From assembly GCA_900554675.1 (NCBI GenBank), contig USIM01000059.1, positions 1 to 5,905 on the forward strand: a stretch of 5,905 bases of DNA, given 5' to 3'. Shown here piece by piece: positions 1-5,905 of the stretch. The stretch comes from an uncultured Sutterella sp. Lineage in GTDB: Bacteria > Pseudomonadota > Gammaproteobacteria > Burkholderiales > Burkholderiaceae_F. Each line of letters opens with the position of its first letter. Within the stretch, counting starts at the first letter, position 1. The notes beneath the pieces were generated by a model. It had not been told where the DNA came from. It made no database searches and was given only the letters and a program-made list of their open reading frames with translations. The position numbers and the translations under genes are program-made.

Positions 1-1
1 G

Positions 2-10
2 TGGTACAAT
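2..10 (+). promoter_or_regulatory. Candidate extended -10 promoter of mgtE
   Basis: TGGTACAAT reads as an extended -10 element: TG, one base, then TACAAT (5-10), which matches TATAAT at five of six positions. Transcription would begin near position 17 and give a leader of about 78 nt before mgtE. Any -35 box lies outside the window, so the call rests on this element alone. The following GCTAGG also occurs in strong sigma70 promoters, but this is only suggestive. Confidence 0.45.
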
Positions 11-28
11 GCTAGGGCCTTAGAGATA

Positions 29-78
29 TCTCCGCGAAAGTCATCTTTCGTGAGAGACAATTTTTTGAACTTTTTTTT
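29..78 (+). promoter_or_regulatory. Leader hairpin followed by T-tracts upstream of mgtE
   Basis: The core is a perfect 6-bp stem, CGAAAG (35-40) with CTTTCG (45-50), around loop TCAT. It extends outward through a G-T pair (34/51), C33-G52, a bulged A53, then TCTC (29-32) with GAGA (54-57). T-runs follow at 61-66 and 71-78. It resembles an intrinsic terminator, except that three bases (CAA) separate stem and first T-run. It could be an attenuator in the mgtE leader, the terminator of an upstream gene ending outside the window, or a hairpin preceding a U-rich S1-binding stretch. It is too short to be the known M-box magnesium riboswitch. Confidence 0.45.
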
Positions 79-94
79 GTGACGAGGTGCGCCG

Positions 95-1603
95 ATGCCT
101 ATGGACATGCGAGACACCGACAACCGATTGGAGGCAGCATCTTCCGAGGATGCTTCCTTGGCTCGTGAGCCTGAGCTTGCGAGTCGTGCCCTCGCTCGCA
201 TTCAGCAATGCATCGATAAAGCGGAAGACCAACGTCGCAAAATCACCGCTACCGGTGCCCTTTCCACGGATCAGGAAAGCATTATTCGTAATGGGCTTTC
301 CGTTCAAGTCAAGGCAGAAATTGCCAAGATTCTAGAACCTCTTCACCCTGCAGACGTCGCTTACATTTTGGAAGCTCTTCCGAACGATGAACGTATGATC
401 GTTTGGGAATTGGTGCAAGCCAATCAAGACGGGGAAGTGTTGGTCGAGGTTAACGAAGGGGTTCGTGAAACGTTGATTGATGCCATGGATCGCGACGAGT
501 TGGTCGACGCCATGGAAACGTTGGATACCGACGAAATCGCTGACTTGGTGGAAGACTTGCCACCTGATGTGGTTGCAGAAGTTCAAGAAGGTTTGACAAC
601 GAAGGAGCGCGCACAGTTGCGCGCGGCCATGAGTTACCCAGAAGAAAGTGTGGGTGCTCGTATGGACTTCGAAGTTGTCTCCGTTCGAGAAGAGGCAAAC
701 CTTGAAACCGTCTTGCGTTATTTGCGCAGTTTTGAGGAATTGCCCGAACTCACCGATATGATCTTTGTGATCGATCGTCATCAAAAACTCAAAGGTGTTT
801 TGCCTGTTTCTAAGATCATTGTCAGTGACCCGGAACGCACGGTGATTGAGTTGATGCAGACGGACGTTTTGACCTTAAATCCTTTGGATGAGGCCACTGA
901 TGCAGCACAGGCTTTCGAACGTTATGACTTGGTGAGTGCTCCGGTAGTGGATGAAACCGGTCGCTTGGTTGGTCGTTTGACGGTTGACGAAGTGATGGAC
1001 GTGATTCGTGAGTCCAGTGAAGAAGATGCTTTAGCGGCCGTGGGTTTGACCGATGAGCAAGACTTGTTCGGTAGTATTTGGGAAACTGCTAAAAGCCGTT
1101 GGGTATGGTTAGGTGTAAACCTTTGTACGGCTTTCTTTGCTTCCCGTGTCATTAATGCTTTTGAAGGCACAATTTCTCAGGTTGTCGCTTTGGCAACGCT
1201 TTTGCCGATTGTGGCCGGCATGGCCGGTAATACCGGTAACCAAACGTTGACCTTGTTGGTTCGCTCTTTGGCCATGGGTCAAGTCAATACGGCTAACAAA
1301 TTTGATCTTTTTAAGAAAGAATTGTCGGTTGCCATCATTAATGGGATGTTGTGGGGCTTAATTGCCGGTGGTTTAGCTTGGCTTCTCTATGCCGATAGTG
1401 CCTACGGCATGAAGTTGGGTTTGGTGATGTTCTTAGCCATGATGCTCAATATCTTTGTTGGTGCTTTGGTGGGCTTGATTGTGCCGCTCACGCTTAAAAA
1501 ATTGGACAGAGACCCTGCGATTGGGAGCTCCGTCCTTCTTACCTTTATCACCGATAGCGGGGGTTTCCTGATTTTCTTAGGGCTGGCAACGTTCTTCTTC
1601 TAA
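95..1603 (+). CDS. mgtE: Magnesium transporter MgtE (CBS-domain channel)
   Basis: This is an inner-membrane Mg2+ channel of the MgtE/SLC41 family, 502 aa. It is longer than the roughly 450-aa Thermus homologue, mainly through an acidic N-terminal extension of about 60 residues. The order is: superhelical MgtE N domain (about 65-165, rich in LxxxL and DELVDAMETLD-type helices), paired CBS domains (about 175-305) that in the family act as the cytosolic Mg2+ sensor, a connecting helix, then five membrane segments (about 335-353, 363-385, 410-433, 438-466, 475-502). The family signatures are visible: PIVAGMAGNTGNQ (370-383) and DRDPAIGSSVLLTFITD (471-487). Asp487 sits where the pore Asp binds Mg2+ in the Thermus structure. 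GAGG at 84-87 lies 7 nt before ATG 95, which favours this start over the ATG at 101. The gene ends convergently on rsmE with a 4-nt stop overlap. No terminator is visible at its 3' end. Confidence 0.95.
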   Translation: MPMDMRDTDNRLEAASSEDASLAREPELASRALARIQQCIDKAEDQRRKITATGALSTDQESIIRNGLSVQVKAEIAKILEPLHPADVAYILEALPNDERMIVWELVQANQDGEVLVEVNEGVRETLIDAMDRDELVDAMETLDTDEIADLVEDLPPDVVAEVQEGLTTKERAQLRAAMSYPEESVGARMDFEVVSVREEANLETVLRYLRSFEELPELTDMIFVIDRHQKLKGVLPVSKIIVSDPERTVIELMQTDVLTLNPLDEATDAAQAFERYDLVSAPVVDETGRLVGRLTVDEVMDVIRESSEEDALAAVGLTDEQDLFGSIWETAKSRWVWLGVNLCTAFFASRVINAFEGTISQVVALATLLPIVAGMAGNTGNQTLTLLVRSLAMGQVNTANKFDLFKKELSVAIINGMLWGLIAGGLAWLLYADSAYGMKLGLVMFLAMMLNIFVGALVGLIVPLTLKKLDRDPAIGSSVLLTFITDSGGFLIFLGLATFFF

Positions 1604-2319
1604 CGAAAATCACCACTTTGCCATTGCGCAATACTTAAGGCCGTTAAGCCCGCCGTCTCTGTTCTCAGTACGCGTGGCCCCAATAGACAAGCATCAAAGC
1701 CCAATTCCACAGCAAGCGCAATTTCTTCGTCGCTAAAGCCCCCTTCGGGGCCTACGGCAAAACAGACCGACTTTAACTGAGAAAAGGTTAATTTCTTTTG
1801 AGCACCAGGCGCCAAAATAACTTTTTGGTCTGCCTCAATACTTCGAAGAGCGCCCTCAAGTTTGGGTTGCCATTGAACACGAGGGAAGAAGCTTCTTCCG
1901 CATTGCTCACAAGCAGAAGCGACAGTCTTTTGCCATTGTTCAATACGCTTTTCTAGGCGCTTTTGATCCAACTTAGTGACCGAACGAGCTGCTGGCGTCA
2001 CAATGATGTCAGTGACACCTAACTCCGTTGCTTTTTCTAAAATCCAATCCAATTTTTCTTGGCTGACCAACGACTGAATGAGCGTGGTTTGAATGGGACT
2101 TTCCGTTTGGCTTTTTTGCACACTGAGAATTTCAGCATCGGTGCGATCGCTGAAAAAATGCAACATGACATCGGCTTCGTGACCTCGACCGTCAAATAAA
2201 ACAGCACGATCACCTTCTCGCATTCGTAAAACACGAGAAGCGTGGTGAGCCGGTTTTTCAGGCAATGTTAATGTTGTTTGCGGTTCAAATGTGTCATCAA
2301 CAAAAAAGCGTGGAGCCAT
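1600..2319 (-). CDS. rsmE: 16S rRNA (uracil-1498-N3)-methyltransferase RsmE
   Basis: This SPOUT-class RNA methyltransferase uses S-adenosylmethionine to make m3U1498 in 16S rRNA of the assembled 30S subunit. It has 239 aa, close to the usual 240-250. The N-terminal PUA-like domain (about 1-70) includes HHASRVLRMREGD (25-37) and LFDGRG (41-46). The trefoil-knot domain carries the family motifs EKATELGV (95-102), GPEGGF (190-195) and LGPRVLRTETA (213-223), which form the knot and cofactor pocket. The frame is open to 2466, but ATG 2319 is the start. It gives the family N terminus MAPRFFVDD, and GAGGA (reverse of 2327-2331) lies 7 nt upstream. The 49 upstream residues have no family counterpart and run through the promoter. 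It is convergent with mgtE and divergent from tkt. The housekeeping assignment is firm. Confidence 0.95.
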   Translation of the reverse strand: MAPRFFVDDTFEPQTTLTLPEKPAHHASRVLRMREGDRAVLFDGRGHEADVMLHFFSDRTDAEILSVQKSQTESPIQTTLIQSLVSQEKLDWILEKATELGVTDIIVTPAARSVTKLDQKRLEKRIEQWQKTVASACEQCGRSFFPRVQWQPKLEGALRSIEADQKVILAPGAQKKLTFSQLKSVCFAVGPEGGFSDEEIALAVELGFDACLLGPRVLRTETAGLTALSIAQWQSGDFR

Positions 2320-2345
2320 AACGAATTCCTCAAAGACTGATGCAA

Positions 2346-2351
2346 ATTGTA
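2346..2351 (-). promoter_or_regulatory. Candidate -10 element of rsmE
   Basis: On the minus strand this reads TACAAT, five of six to the sigma70 -10 consensus. It would start transcription near 2339 and leave a 20-nt leader holding the GAGGA ribosome site. I see no good -35 box 16-18 nt upstream. A 6-bp palindrome (TCTTCT 2359-2364 with AGAAGA 2368-2373) occupies the spacer and -35 area. Confidence 0.4.
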
Positions 2352-2485
2352 GCGAAAGTCTTCTTTGAGAAGATTTTTGATCGAAAAAGTTGATGAAAAA
2401 CACGTCATTTTTGAGAATTTTGCAATTTGTTGAGTTATGTAGTCTTTTGGGCTTGCAAAAAGGCAAAAACGTCCGCTAAATCAAG

Positions 2486-2491
2486 TAAAAT
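2486..2491 (+). promoter_or_regulatory. Candidate -10 element of the tkt-gap operon
   Basis: TAAAAT matches TATAAT at five of six positions. The overlapping TTTAAT (2491-2496) matches equally well. Neither has a recognisable -35 at 17 nt. TTGCAA at 2453-2458 is correctly spaced only for the poorer CTAAAT at 2476-2481. The promoter almost certainly lies in this stretch, but the exact hexamer is uncertain. Confidence 0.3.
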
Positions 2492-2507
2492 TTAATAGAT
2501 TGAAGTT

Positions 2508-2543
2508 ACCCGATCAGGGTGCTGTTTGTCTTTTTATTTTTTG
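2508..2543 (+). promoter_or_regulatory. Small hairpin and T-rich tract in the tkt leader
   Basis: ACCC (2508-2511) can pair with GGGT (2517-2520) around loop GATCA. GCTG and a T-rich stretch (about 2525-2542) follow, just before the weak ribosome site GGTAGAGA (2543-2550). The stem has only four pairs, so true termination is doubtful. A U-rich stretch beside a weak Shine-Dalgarno is the kind of site ribosomal protein S1 uses to help initiation, which is an inference here. Confidence 0.3.
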
Positions 2544-2554
2544 GTAGAGAATCT

Positions 2555-4579
2555 ATGTCCTGCTGTGTCACACCTCAATTAATGGCCAACGCTATTCGTG
2601 CTTTGGCGATGGATGGCGTTCAAAAGGCGAAGTCGGGTCACCCGGGTATGCCGATGGGGATGGCTGATATTGCCGTCGCTTTGTGGACGCGTCACTTGCA
2701 CCACAATCCGGCAGATCCGAGTTGGTTGGGTCGCGATCGCTTCATTTTGAGTAACGGACACGGTTCTATGTTGCAATACGCATTGTTGCACTTGACCGGT
2801 TACGACTTATCGATTGATGATTTGAAGAATTTCCGTCAATGGCACAGCAAGACGCCGGGTCACCCCGAAGTGGATGTGACGCCGGGTGTTGAAACGACGA
2901 CGGGTCCTTTGGGTCAAGGTATTGGTAACGCTGTCGGTATGGCTTTGGCCGAAAAGATGTTGGCAGCTGAATTTAACCGCCCCGGTTTAGATGTGGTAAA
3001 TAACTACACGTATTGCTTCTTGGGCGACGGTTGCTTGATGGAAGGCATCAGCCACGAAGTGTGCTCTTTGGCCGGTACGTGGAAATTGAATAAGTTGATC
3101 GTGATTTATGACGACAACGGCATTTCTATTGACGGTAAGGTGATTAACTGGTTCTCTGATGAAACGGGTGAACGCTTTAAGTCTTATGGTTGGAATGTGA
3201 TCGGTCCGGTGGATGGCCACGACATTGACGCAATGGATAAGGCTATTGCTCAAGCCAAGACGAGCGAAGATAAGCCCACGTTAATCATCGCTCGCACGGT
3301 GATCGGTAAGGGCTCTCCCAATCGCGCAGGTACGAGCAAGGTTCACGGCGAAGCCTTGGGTGACGAAGAATTGAAGTTGACCCGCGAAGCTTTGGGTTGG
3401 AAGTGGGATCCGTTCGTTATTCCGCAAGAAATTTATGATGCAATGGATGCCCGTAAGGCTGGTGCTCAATGGCAAGCCGATCACGACGCCAAGATGGCTA
3501 AGTATAAGGAAGCCTTCCCGCAAGAGTACGCAGAGCTCAAGCGCCGATTAGCTGGTGACTTGCCCGCTAACTTCGAAGCTGTGATGCAAAATGCCATTAC
3601 CGCTGCCGCTCAAGCTCAAGAAACGGTTGCTACACGAAAGGCCAGCCAAAAAGCTTTGAATGCCTTCGCTCCGTCTGTGCCGGAATTGTTGGGTGGTTCT
3701 GCCGACTTGACGGGTTCGAACTTGACGAACTGGACGGGCGTTGAAGCTATGCGTCCGGATACCTATTTGGGTCGTCACGTGAACTATGGTGTTCGCGAAT
3801 TCGGTATGTCTGCTATTCAAAACGGCATTGTGCTTTATGGTGGTTTCATTCCGTTCAGCGCTACGTTCTTGACGTTCTCAGACTACAGTCGCAATGCTAT
3901 TCGTATGGCAGCATTGATGAAGTTGCGCTCGATTTTTGTCTTTACGCACGACTCCATCGGTTTGGGTGAAGACGGTCCGACGCACCAATCCATTGAACAT
4001 ATCCCGAGTTTGCGCTTGATTCCGAATTTGAATGTTTGGCGTCCGTGCGATACGGTTGAAGCCTTGGTAGCTTGGCAAAGTGCTCTTGAATCTCGTCAAA
4101 CGCCGTCTATCATCATAGGTTCTCGCCAAAACATTGAATTTACGGCTCGTGATGCTGATTGTGTAACCAAGCAAGCTCAAGAAGCTTTAAAGGCTGGCGC
4201 CTACGTGTTACTTGAATCTGGTAAGGGTGCCGATCAAATTGAATGCGTGCTTTTGGCAACGGGCTCTGAAGTGCCGTTAGCTGTGAAGGCTCGCGCTCGT
4301 TTGGAAGAAATGGGTATTGGTACGCGTGTGGTATCCATGCCCTGCGTTGACTTATTCGATAAGTTGCCGCAAGAAGAACAAGATAAACTCTTAACCAAGG
4401 CTCCGAAGGTTGCTATTGAAGCAAGTGTGACGGGCTTGTGGTACAAGTACGTTAAATGTGGTGCTGTGATTGGTATCGATACGTTCGGCGAATCTGCACC
4501 TGCCAACGTACTTTGGGAAAAGTTTGGTTTCACTGTGGATCGTGTGGTTGAAGCCGCCCACAACTTAATTCAACGTTAA
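2555..4579 (+). CDS. tkt: Transketolase
   Basis: This cytosolic thiamine-diphosphate enzyme moves two-carbon ketol units between sugar phosphates: xylulose-5-P with ribose-5-P, or with erythrose-4-P. It yields glyceraldehyde-3-P plus sedoheptulose-7-P or fructose-6-P. With 674 aa it is full family length. The pyrophosphate domain (about 1-330) shows KSGHPG (26-31, substrate His29) and the ThDP/metal motif from GDG (157-159) to Asn188. The pyrimidine domain shows GVREFGM (412-418, catalytic Glu415), [14 protein letters not shown] (465-478, His465 and His477) and SRQN (523-526). The C-terminal domain (about 540-674) has LLATGSEV and FGESAPA. All expected active-site residues are present. ATG 2555 is preferred: it gives [17 protein letters not shown], aligning with the usual N terminus. 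A GTG at 2519 would add 12 hydrophobic residues encoded by the T-rich leader. The ribosome site GGTAGAGA is weak. It is the first gene of an operon with gap, 22 nt downstream. Confidence 0.96.
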   Translation: MSCCVTPQLMANAIRALAMDGVQKAKSGHPGMPMGMADIAVALWTRHLHHNPADPSWLGRDRFILSNGHGSMLQYALLHLTGYDLSIDDLKNFRQWHSKTPGHPEVDVTPGVETTTGPLGQGIGNAVGMALAEKMLAAEFNRPGLDVVNNYTYCFLGDGCLMEGISHEVCSLAGTWKLNKLIVIYDDNGISIDGKVINWFSDETGERFKSYGWNVIGPVDGHDIDAMDKAIAQAKTSEDKPTLIIARTVIGKGSPNRAGTSKVHGEALGDEELKLTREALGWKWDPFVIPQEIYDAMDARKAGAQWQADHDAKMAKYKEAFPQEYAELKRRLAGDLPANFEAVMQNAITAAAQAQETVATRKASQKALNAFAPSVPELLGGSADLTGSNLTNWTGVEAMRPDTYLGRHVNYGVREFGMSAIQNGIVLYGGFIPFSATFLTFSDYSRNAIRMAALMKLRSIFVFTHDSIGLGEDGPTHQSIEHIPSLRLIPNLNVWRPCDTVEALVAWQSALESRQTPSIIIGSRQNIEFTARDADCVTKQAQEALKAGAYVLLESGKGADQIECVLLATGSEVPLAVKARARLEEMGIGTRVVSMPCVDLFDKLPQEEQDKLLTKAPKVAIEASVTGLWYKYVKCGAVIGIDTFGESAPANVLWEKFGFTVDRVVEAAHNLIQR

Positions 4580-4593
4580 TCCTTTAAAGGGGA
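4580..4593 (+). promoter_or_regulatory. gap ribosome binding site inside a small hairpin
   Basis: AAAGGGGA (4586-4593), a strong Shine-Dalgarno, ends 8 nt before the gap ATG. The upstream TCCTT (4580-4584) can fold onto GGGGA (4589-4593) around loop TAAA, giving five pairs of which two are G-U. CCTTTAAAGG (4581-4590) is also a perfect palindrome. The structure starts one base after the tkt stop, so a ribosome finishing tkt would open it. This suggests translational coupling, though the stem is weak. Confidence 0.35.
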
Positions 4594-4601
4594 ATTTTGA
4601 C

Positions 4602-5627
4602 ATGACCATTAAGGTTGCTATTACTGGTTTTGGCCGTATCGGTCGTAACGTCTTGCGTGCCCATTACGAATTCGGCAAGAAGCACGATATTGAAATCGTT
4701 GCTATCAACGCCATGGGCGATCTCAAGACCAATGCTCACTTGTTGAAGTATGACACCGTTCACGGTCGTTTCAACTCTGACGTTCAAATCGAAGAAGTTT
4801 CTGAAACGGAAAAGTATTTGATTGTTGACGGTGACCGCATGCGCGTTTTGTGCGACCGCAACCCGCTCAACCTCCCCTGGAAGGAATTGGGTGTCGATAT
4901 CGTTTTGGAATGCACGGGTGCTTTCCGTACGAAAGAAAAGTGCTTGATGCACTTGGAAGCTGGTGCTAAGAAGGTGTTGATCTCCGCTCCGGGTAAGGGT
5001 GTTGACGCTACGGTTGTCTATGGCGTTAACCAAGACGTTTTGACCCCCGACATGACGGTTGTCTCGAACGCTTCTTGCACGACGAACGCATTGGCTCCGG
5101 TTGTGAACGCTTTGCACAAGTCTTTGGGTGTTGAACGCGGCTTAATGACCACGATTCACGCTTACACGAACGACCAAACGTTGACGGACGTTTACCACAA
5201 GGATTTGCGTCGCGCTCGCGCTGCTACGCACTCCATGATCCCGACCAAGACCGGCGCTGCTGCCGCTGTTGGTTTGGTGTTGCCGGACTTGAATGGTAAG
5301 TTGGACGGCTTTGCCGTTCGCGTGCCGACGATCAACGTTTCCTTCGTTGACTTGACGTTTGAAGCCAAGCGCGACACGACGGTTGAAGAAGTTAACGCCA
5401 TCATGAAGGCTGCCGCTGAATTGCCGGAAAACCAAGGTATTTTGGGTTACAACGATTTGCCGTTGGTTTCTATTGACTTTAACCATGATGAACACTCTTC
5501 TGTGTTTGATGCTACGTTGACGAAGGTCTCCGGTACGCGCATGGTCAAGGTAACGGCTTGGTATGACAACGAATGGGGTTATTCAAACAAAGTTTGTGAA
5601 ATGGCTCGCGTTATCGCTGGTAAGTAA
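4602..5627 (+). CDS. gap: Glyceraldehyde-3-phosphate dehydrogenase, type I
   Basis: This cytosolic enzyme reversibly oxidises and phosphorylates glyceraldehyde-3-P to 1,3-bisphosphoglycerate with NAD(P). It has 341 aa, normal for the family. The Rossmann domain begins with GFGRIGR (9-15). The active-site Cys159 lies in SNASCTTN (155-162), and the assisting His186 in TTIHAYTND (183-191). The S-loop has [11 protein letters not shown] (201-211), followed by [11 protein letters not shown] (218-228) and the C-terminal [11 protein letters not shown] (320-330). The odd point is Ala37 (codon GCC, 4710-4712) in AINAMGD. Most homologues have AIND there, and that Asp selects NAD over NADP. Codon use is extreme: 26 of 30 Leu codons are TTG, none CTG, and all Glu I read are GAA. 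This points to high expression. It is cotranscribed with tkt and closed by the terminator at 5647. pgk, which often follows tkt-gap in related genomes, is absent. Confidence 0.96.
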   Translation: MTIKVAITGFGRIGRNVLRAHYEFGKKHDIEIVAINAMGDLKTNAHLLKYDTVHGRFNSDVQIEEVSETEKYLIVDGDRMRVLCDRNPLNLPWKELGVDIVLECTGAFRTKEKCLMHLEAGAKKVLISAPGKGVDATVVYGVNQDVLTPDMTVVSNASCTTNALAPVVNALHKSLGVERGLMTTIHAYTNDQTLTDVYHKDLRRARAATHSMIPTKTGAAAAVGLVLPDLNGKLDGFAVRVPTINVSFVDLTFEAKRDTTVEEVNAIMKAAAELPENQGILGYNDLPLVSIDFNHDEHSSVFDATLTKVSGTRMVKVTAWYDNEWGYSNKVCEMARVIAGK

Positions 5628-5646
5628 TCAGAAACAAACATATATG

Positions 5647-5681
5647 AAAGAAGCTGTACCTGAAAAGGTGCAGCTTTTTTT
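5647..5681 (+). terminator. Intrinsic terminator of the tkt-gap operon
   Basis: AAGCTGTACC (5651-5660) pairs with GGTGCAGCTT (5667-5676) around loop TGAAAA. This gives ten pairs including one G-T, and the stem can extend through AAAG (5647-5650) into the T-run 5675-5681. It starts 19 nt after the gap stop and is a textbook Rho-independent terminator. It also marks the last base clearly belonging to the proteobacterial part of the window. Confidence 0.92.
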
Positions 5682-5720
5682 ATGTCAGCTATTCCATAAT
5701 CCTCCAGCTCCATATGGTAG
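5682..5720. other. Probable junction between two lineages (assembly chimera or insertion)
   Basis: To the left lies a proteobacterial operon and its terminator. To the right is a Bacteroidetes-style promoter and miaA start. The spacer contains no gene, no recognisable repeat and no insertion-sequence end that I can see. The breakpoint should be somewhere in this stretch, but nothing in the bases fixes it exactly. Confidence 0.5.
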
Positions 5721-5749
5721 TTGACAAATAATCATGTACCTTTGCATCT
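5721..5749 (+). promoter_or_regulatory. Bacteroidetes-type promoter of miaA
   Basis: TACCTTTG (5737-5744) matches the Bacteroidetes -7 element TAnnTTTG and is followed by the frequent CA. TTG at 5721-5723 (within TTGACA) might serve as the upstream box, but the 13-nt spacing is shorter than the usual 19 or so. Read as a sigma70 promoter, the TTGACA has no fitting -10. The predicted start site falls almost on the ATG at 5750, so the message could be leaderless or nearly so. No Shine-Dalgarno is present, as is common in Bacteroidetes. Confidence 0.65.
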
Positions 5750-5905
5750 ATGGATGCCTATCAACTTATCACTGTTTTAGGGCCGACAGCATCCGGCAAA
5801 ACAACATTTGCCGCTGCACTCGCCGCCCAGCTGGACACGGAGATCATCAGCGCCGATTCCAGACAGATCTACCGTTCGATGGATATCGGGACCGGAAAGG
5901 ACCTG
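5750..5905 (+). CDS. miaA: tRNA dimethylallyltransferase MiaA, 5' fragment
   Basis: The first 52 codons run off the right edge, about a sixth of a usual 300-aa MiaA. The enzyme transfers a dimethylallyl group to N6 of A37 in tRNAs reading UNN codons, the first step towards ms2i6A. Visible motifs are the P-loop GPTASGKTT (11-19) and [19 protein letters not shown] (34-52), whose Asp36-Ser37 belongs to the tRNA/prenyl active site. The start is forced: an in-frame TAA at 5729-5731 leaves ATG 5750 as the only start codon. Proteobacterial MiaA has SVDSALIYKGMDIGTAKP here. The DSRQ/GTGKD form is what I know from Bacteroidetes. Codons CTG, CAG, GAG, AGA, GGA and GGG appear in this short piece but not in the neighbouring gap. 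mgtE does use several of them, so codon use is only supporting evidence. Function is firm, origin likely foreign. Confidence 0.9.
   Translation, partial: MDAYQLITVLGPTASGKTTFAAALAAQLDTEIISADSRQIYRSMDIGTGKDL

Larger units (their letters stand above)
2320..2554. promoter_or_regulatory. AT-rich divergent control region between rsmE and tkt
   Basis: This 235-bp gap separates the two divergent starts and should hold both promoters. It contains the rsmE -10 candidate, a near-repeat TGCAAATTGT (2341-2350) / TGCAATTTGT (2421-2430), a TTGCAA (2453-2458) that could be a weak -35, and the tkt leader. I found no small gene with a ribosome site and no RNA gene. Its base composition is visibly more AT-rich than the flanking genes, as expected for a regulatory region. 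Confidence 0.6.

Noticed and set aside
11..94. M-box magnesium riboswitch upstream of mgtE
   Set aside because: The available leader is about 80 nt with a single hairpin. The M-box is roughly twice as long with several conserved helices, none of which I recognise.
1738..1752. GC-rich hairpin with CTTCGG-like loop, terminator-like
   Set aside because: It is the codons for the conserved GPEGG motif of rsmE (reverse strand), has no T-run after it, and is explained by protein sequence.
2359..2378. Palindrome TCTTCT/AGAAGA plus T5 as a plus-strand terminator
   Set aside because: The stem is six mostly A-T pairs with a 3-nt loop, and no plus-strand gene ends upstream of it. Likely chance in AT-rich DNA.
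2320..2466. 49-residue N-terminal extension of rsmE
   Set aside because: It runs through the AT-rich promoter region. RsmE normally starts at the MAPRFFVDD position, which has its own GAGGA site.
4584..5117. Long open frame antisense to gap (177 codons)
   Set aside because: No ribosome site or recognisable protein. It is open because the biased gap codons rarely give stops on the other strand. The same holds for the antisense frames over mgtE and tkt.
5721..5726. Perfect TTGACA as a sigma70 -35 box
   Set aside because: No acceptable -10 lies 16-18 nt downstream. The TACCTTTG element explains the region better.
1..5905. A new defence, mobile or otherwise undescribed multi-gene system
   Set aside because: All complete genes are recognised housekeeping functions. 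No repeats, transposase, integrase, attachment site or unknown gene cluster was found.

Overview
The window carries four complete genes of a proteobacterium, most likely a member of the Burkholderiales, followed by the 5' end of a fifth gene that looks as if it belongs to a different phylum. The first 5.68 kb has Shine-Dalgarno sites, sigma70-like promoter elements and protein sequences of beta-proteobacterial character. These are a CBS-domain MgtE, an RsmE beginning MAPRFFVDD, and a GAPDH with the segments [11 protein letters not shown] and [20 protein letters not shown]. The strong leaning to TTG for Leu and GAA for Glu in tkt and gap, rather than CTG and GAG, would fit a moderate-GC, gut-type Burkholderiales lineage such as Sutterellaceae. 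That family-level assignment is inference from memory, not a search.

Layout: a short leader (1-94) holds an extended -10 promoter, a hairpin and T-rich tracts, and leads into mgtE (95-1603, +), a magnesium channel/transporter. Tail to tail with it, sharing 4 nt at the stop codons, is rsmE (2319-1600, -), a 16S rRNA m3U1498 methyltransferase. A 235-bp AT-rich divergent region (2320-2554) carries the rsmE promoter and the control region of the next operon. That operon is tkt (2555-4579, transketolase) and gap (4602-5627, glyceraldehyde-3-phosphate dehydrogenase), 22 nt apart, closed by a strong intrinsic terminator (5647-5681). The two enzymes share glyceraldehyde-3-phosphate, linking the non-oxidative pentose phosphate pathway to lower glycolysis/gluconeogenesis.

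After the terminator the character changes. A TAnnTTTG promoter core of the Bacteroidetes type (5737-5744) stands directly before an SD-less ATG at 5750. This opens the first 52 codons of miaA (tRNA dimethylallyltransferase), whose motif [18 protein letters not shown] is unlike the proteobacterial SVDSALIYKGMDIGTAKP form. The right edge is therefore either a chimeric assembly join (my preferred reading for a metagenomic contig) or a recent cross-phylum insertion.

The most biologically interesting point inside the native part is in the GAPDH. The Asp that normally binds the NAD ribose is replaced by Ala (Ala37), which suggests relaxed or NADP-leaning coenzyme use. I saw no CRISPR, mobile element, RNA gene or clearly new multi-gene system.
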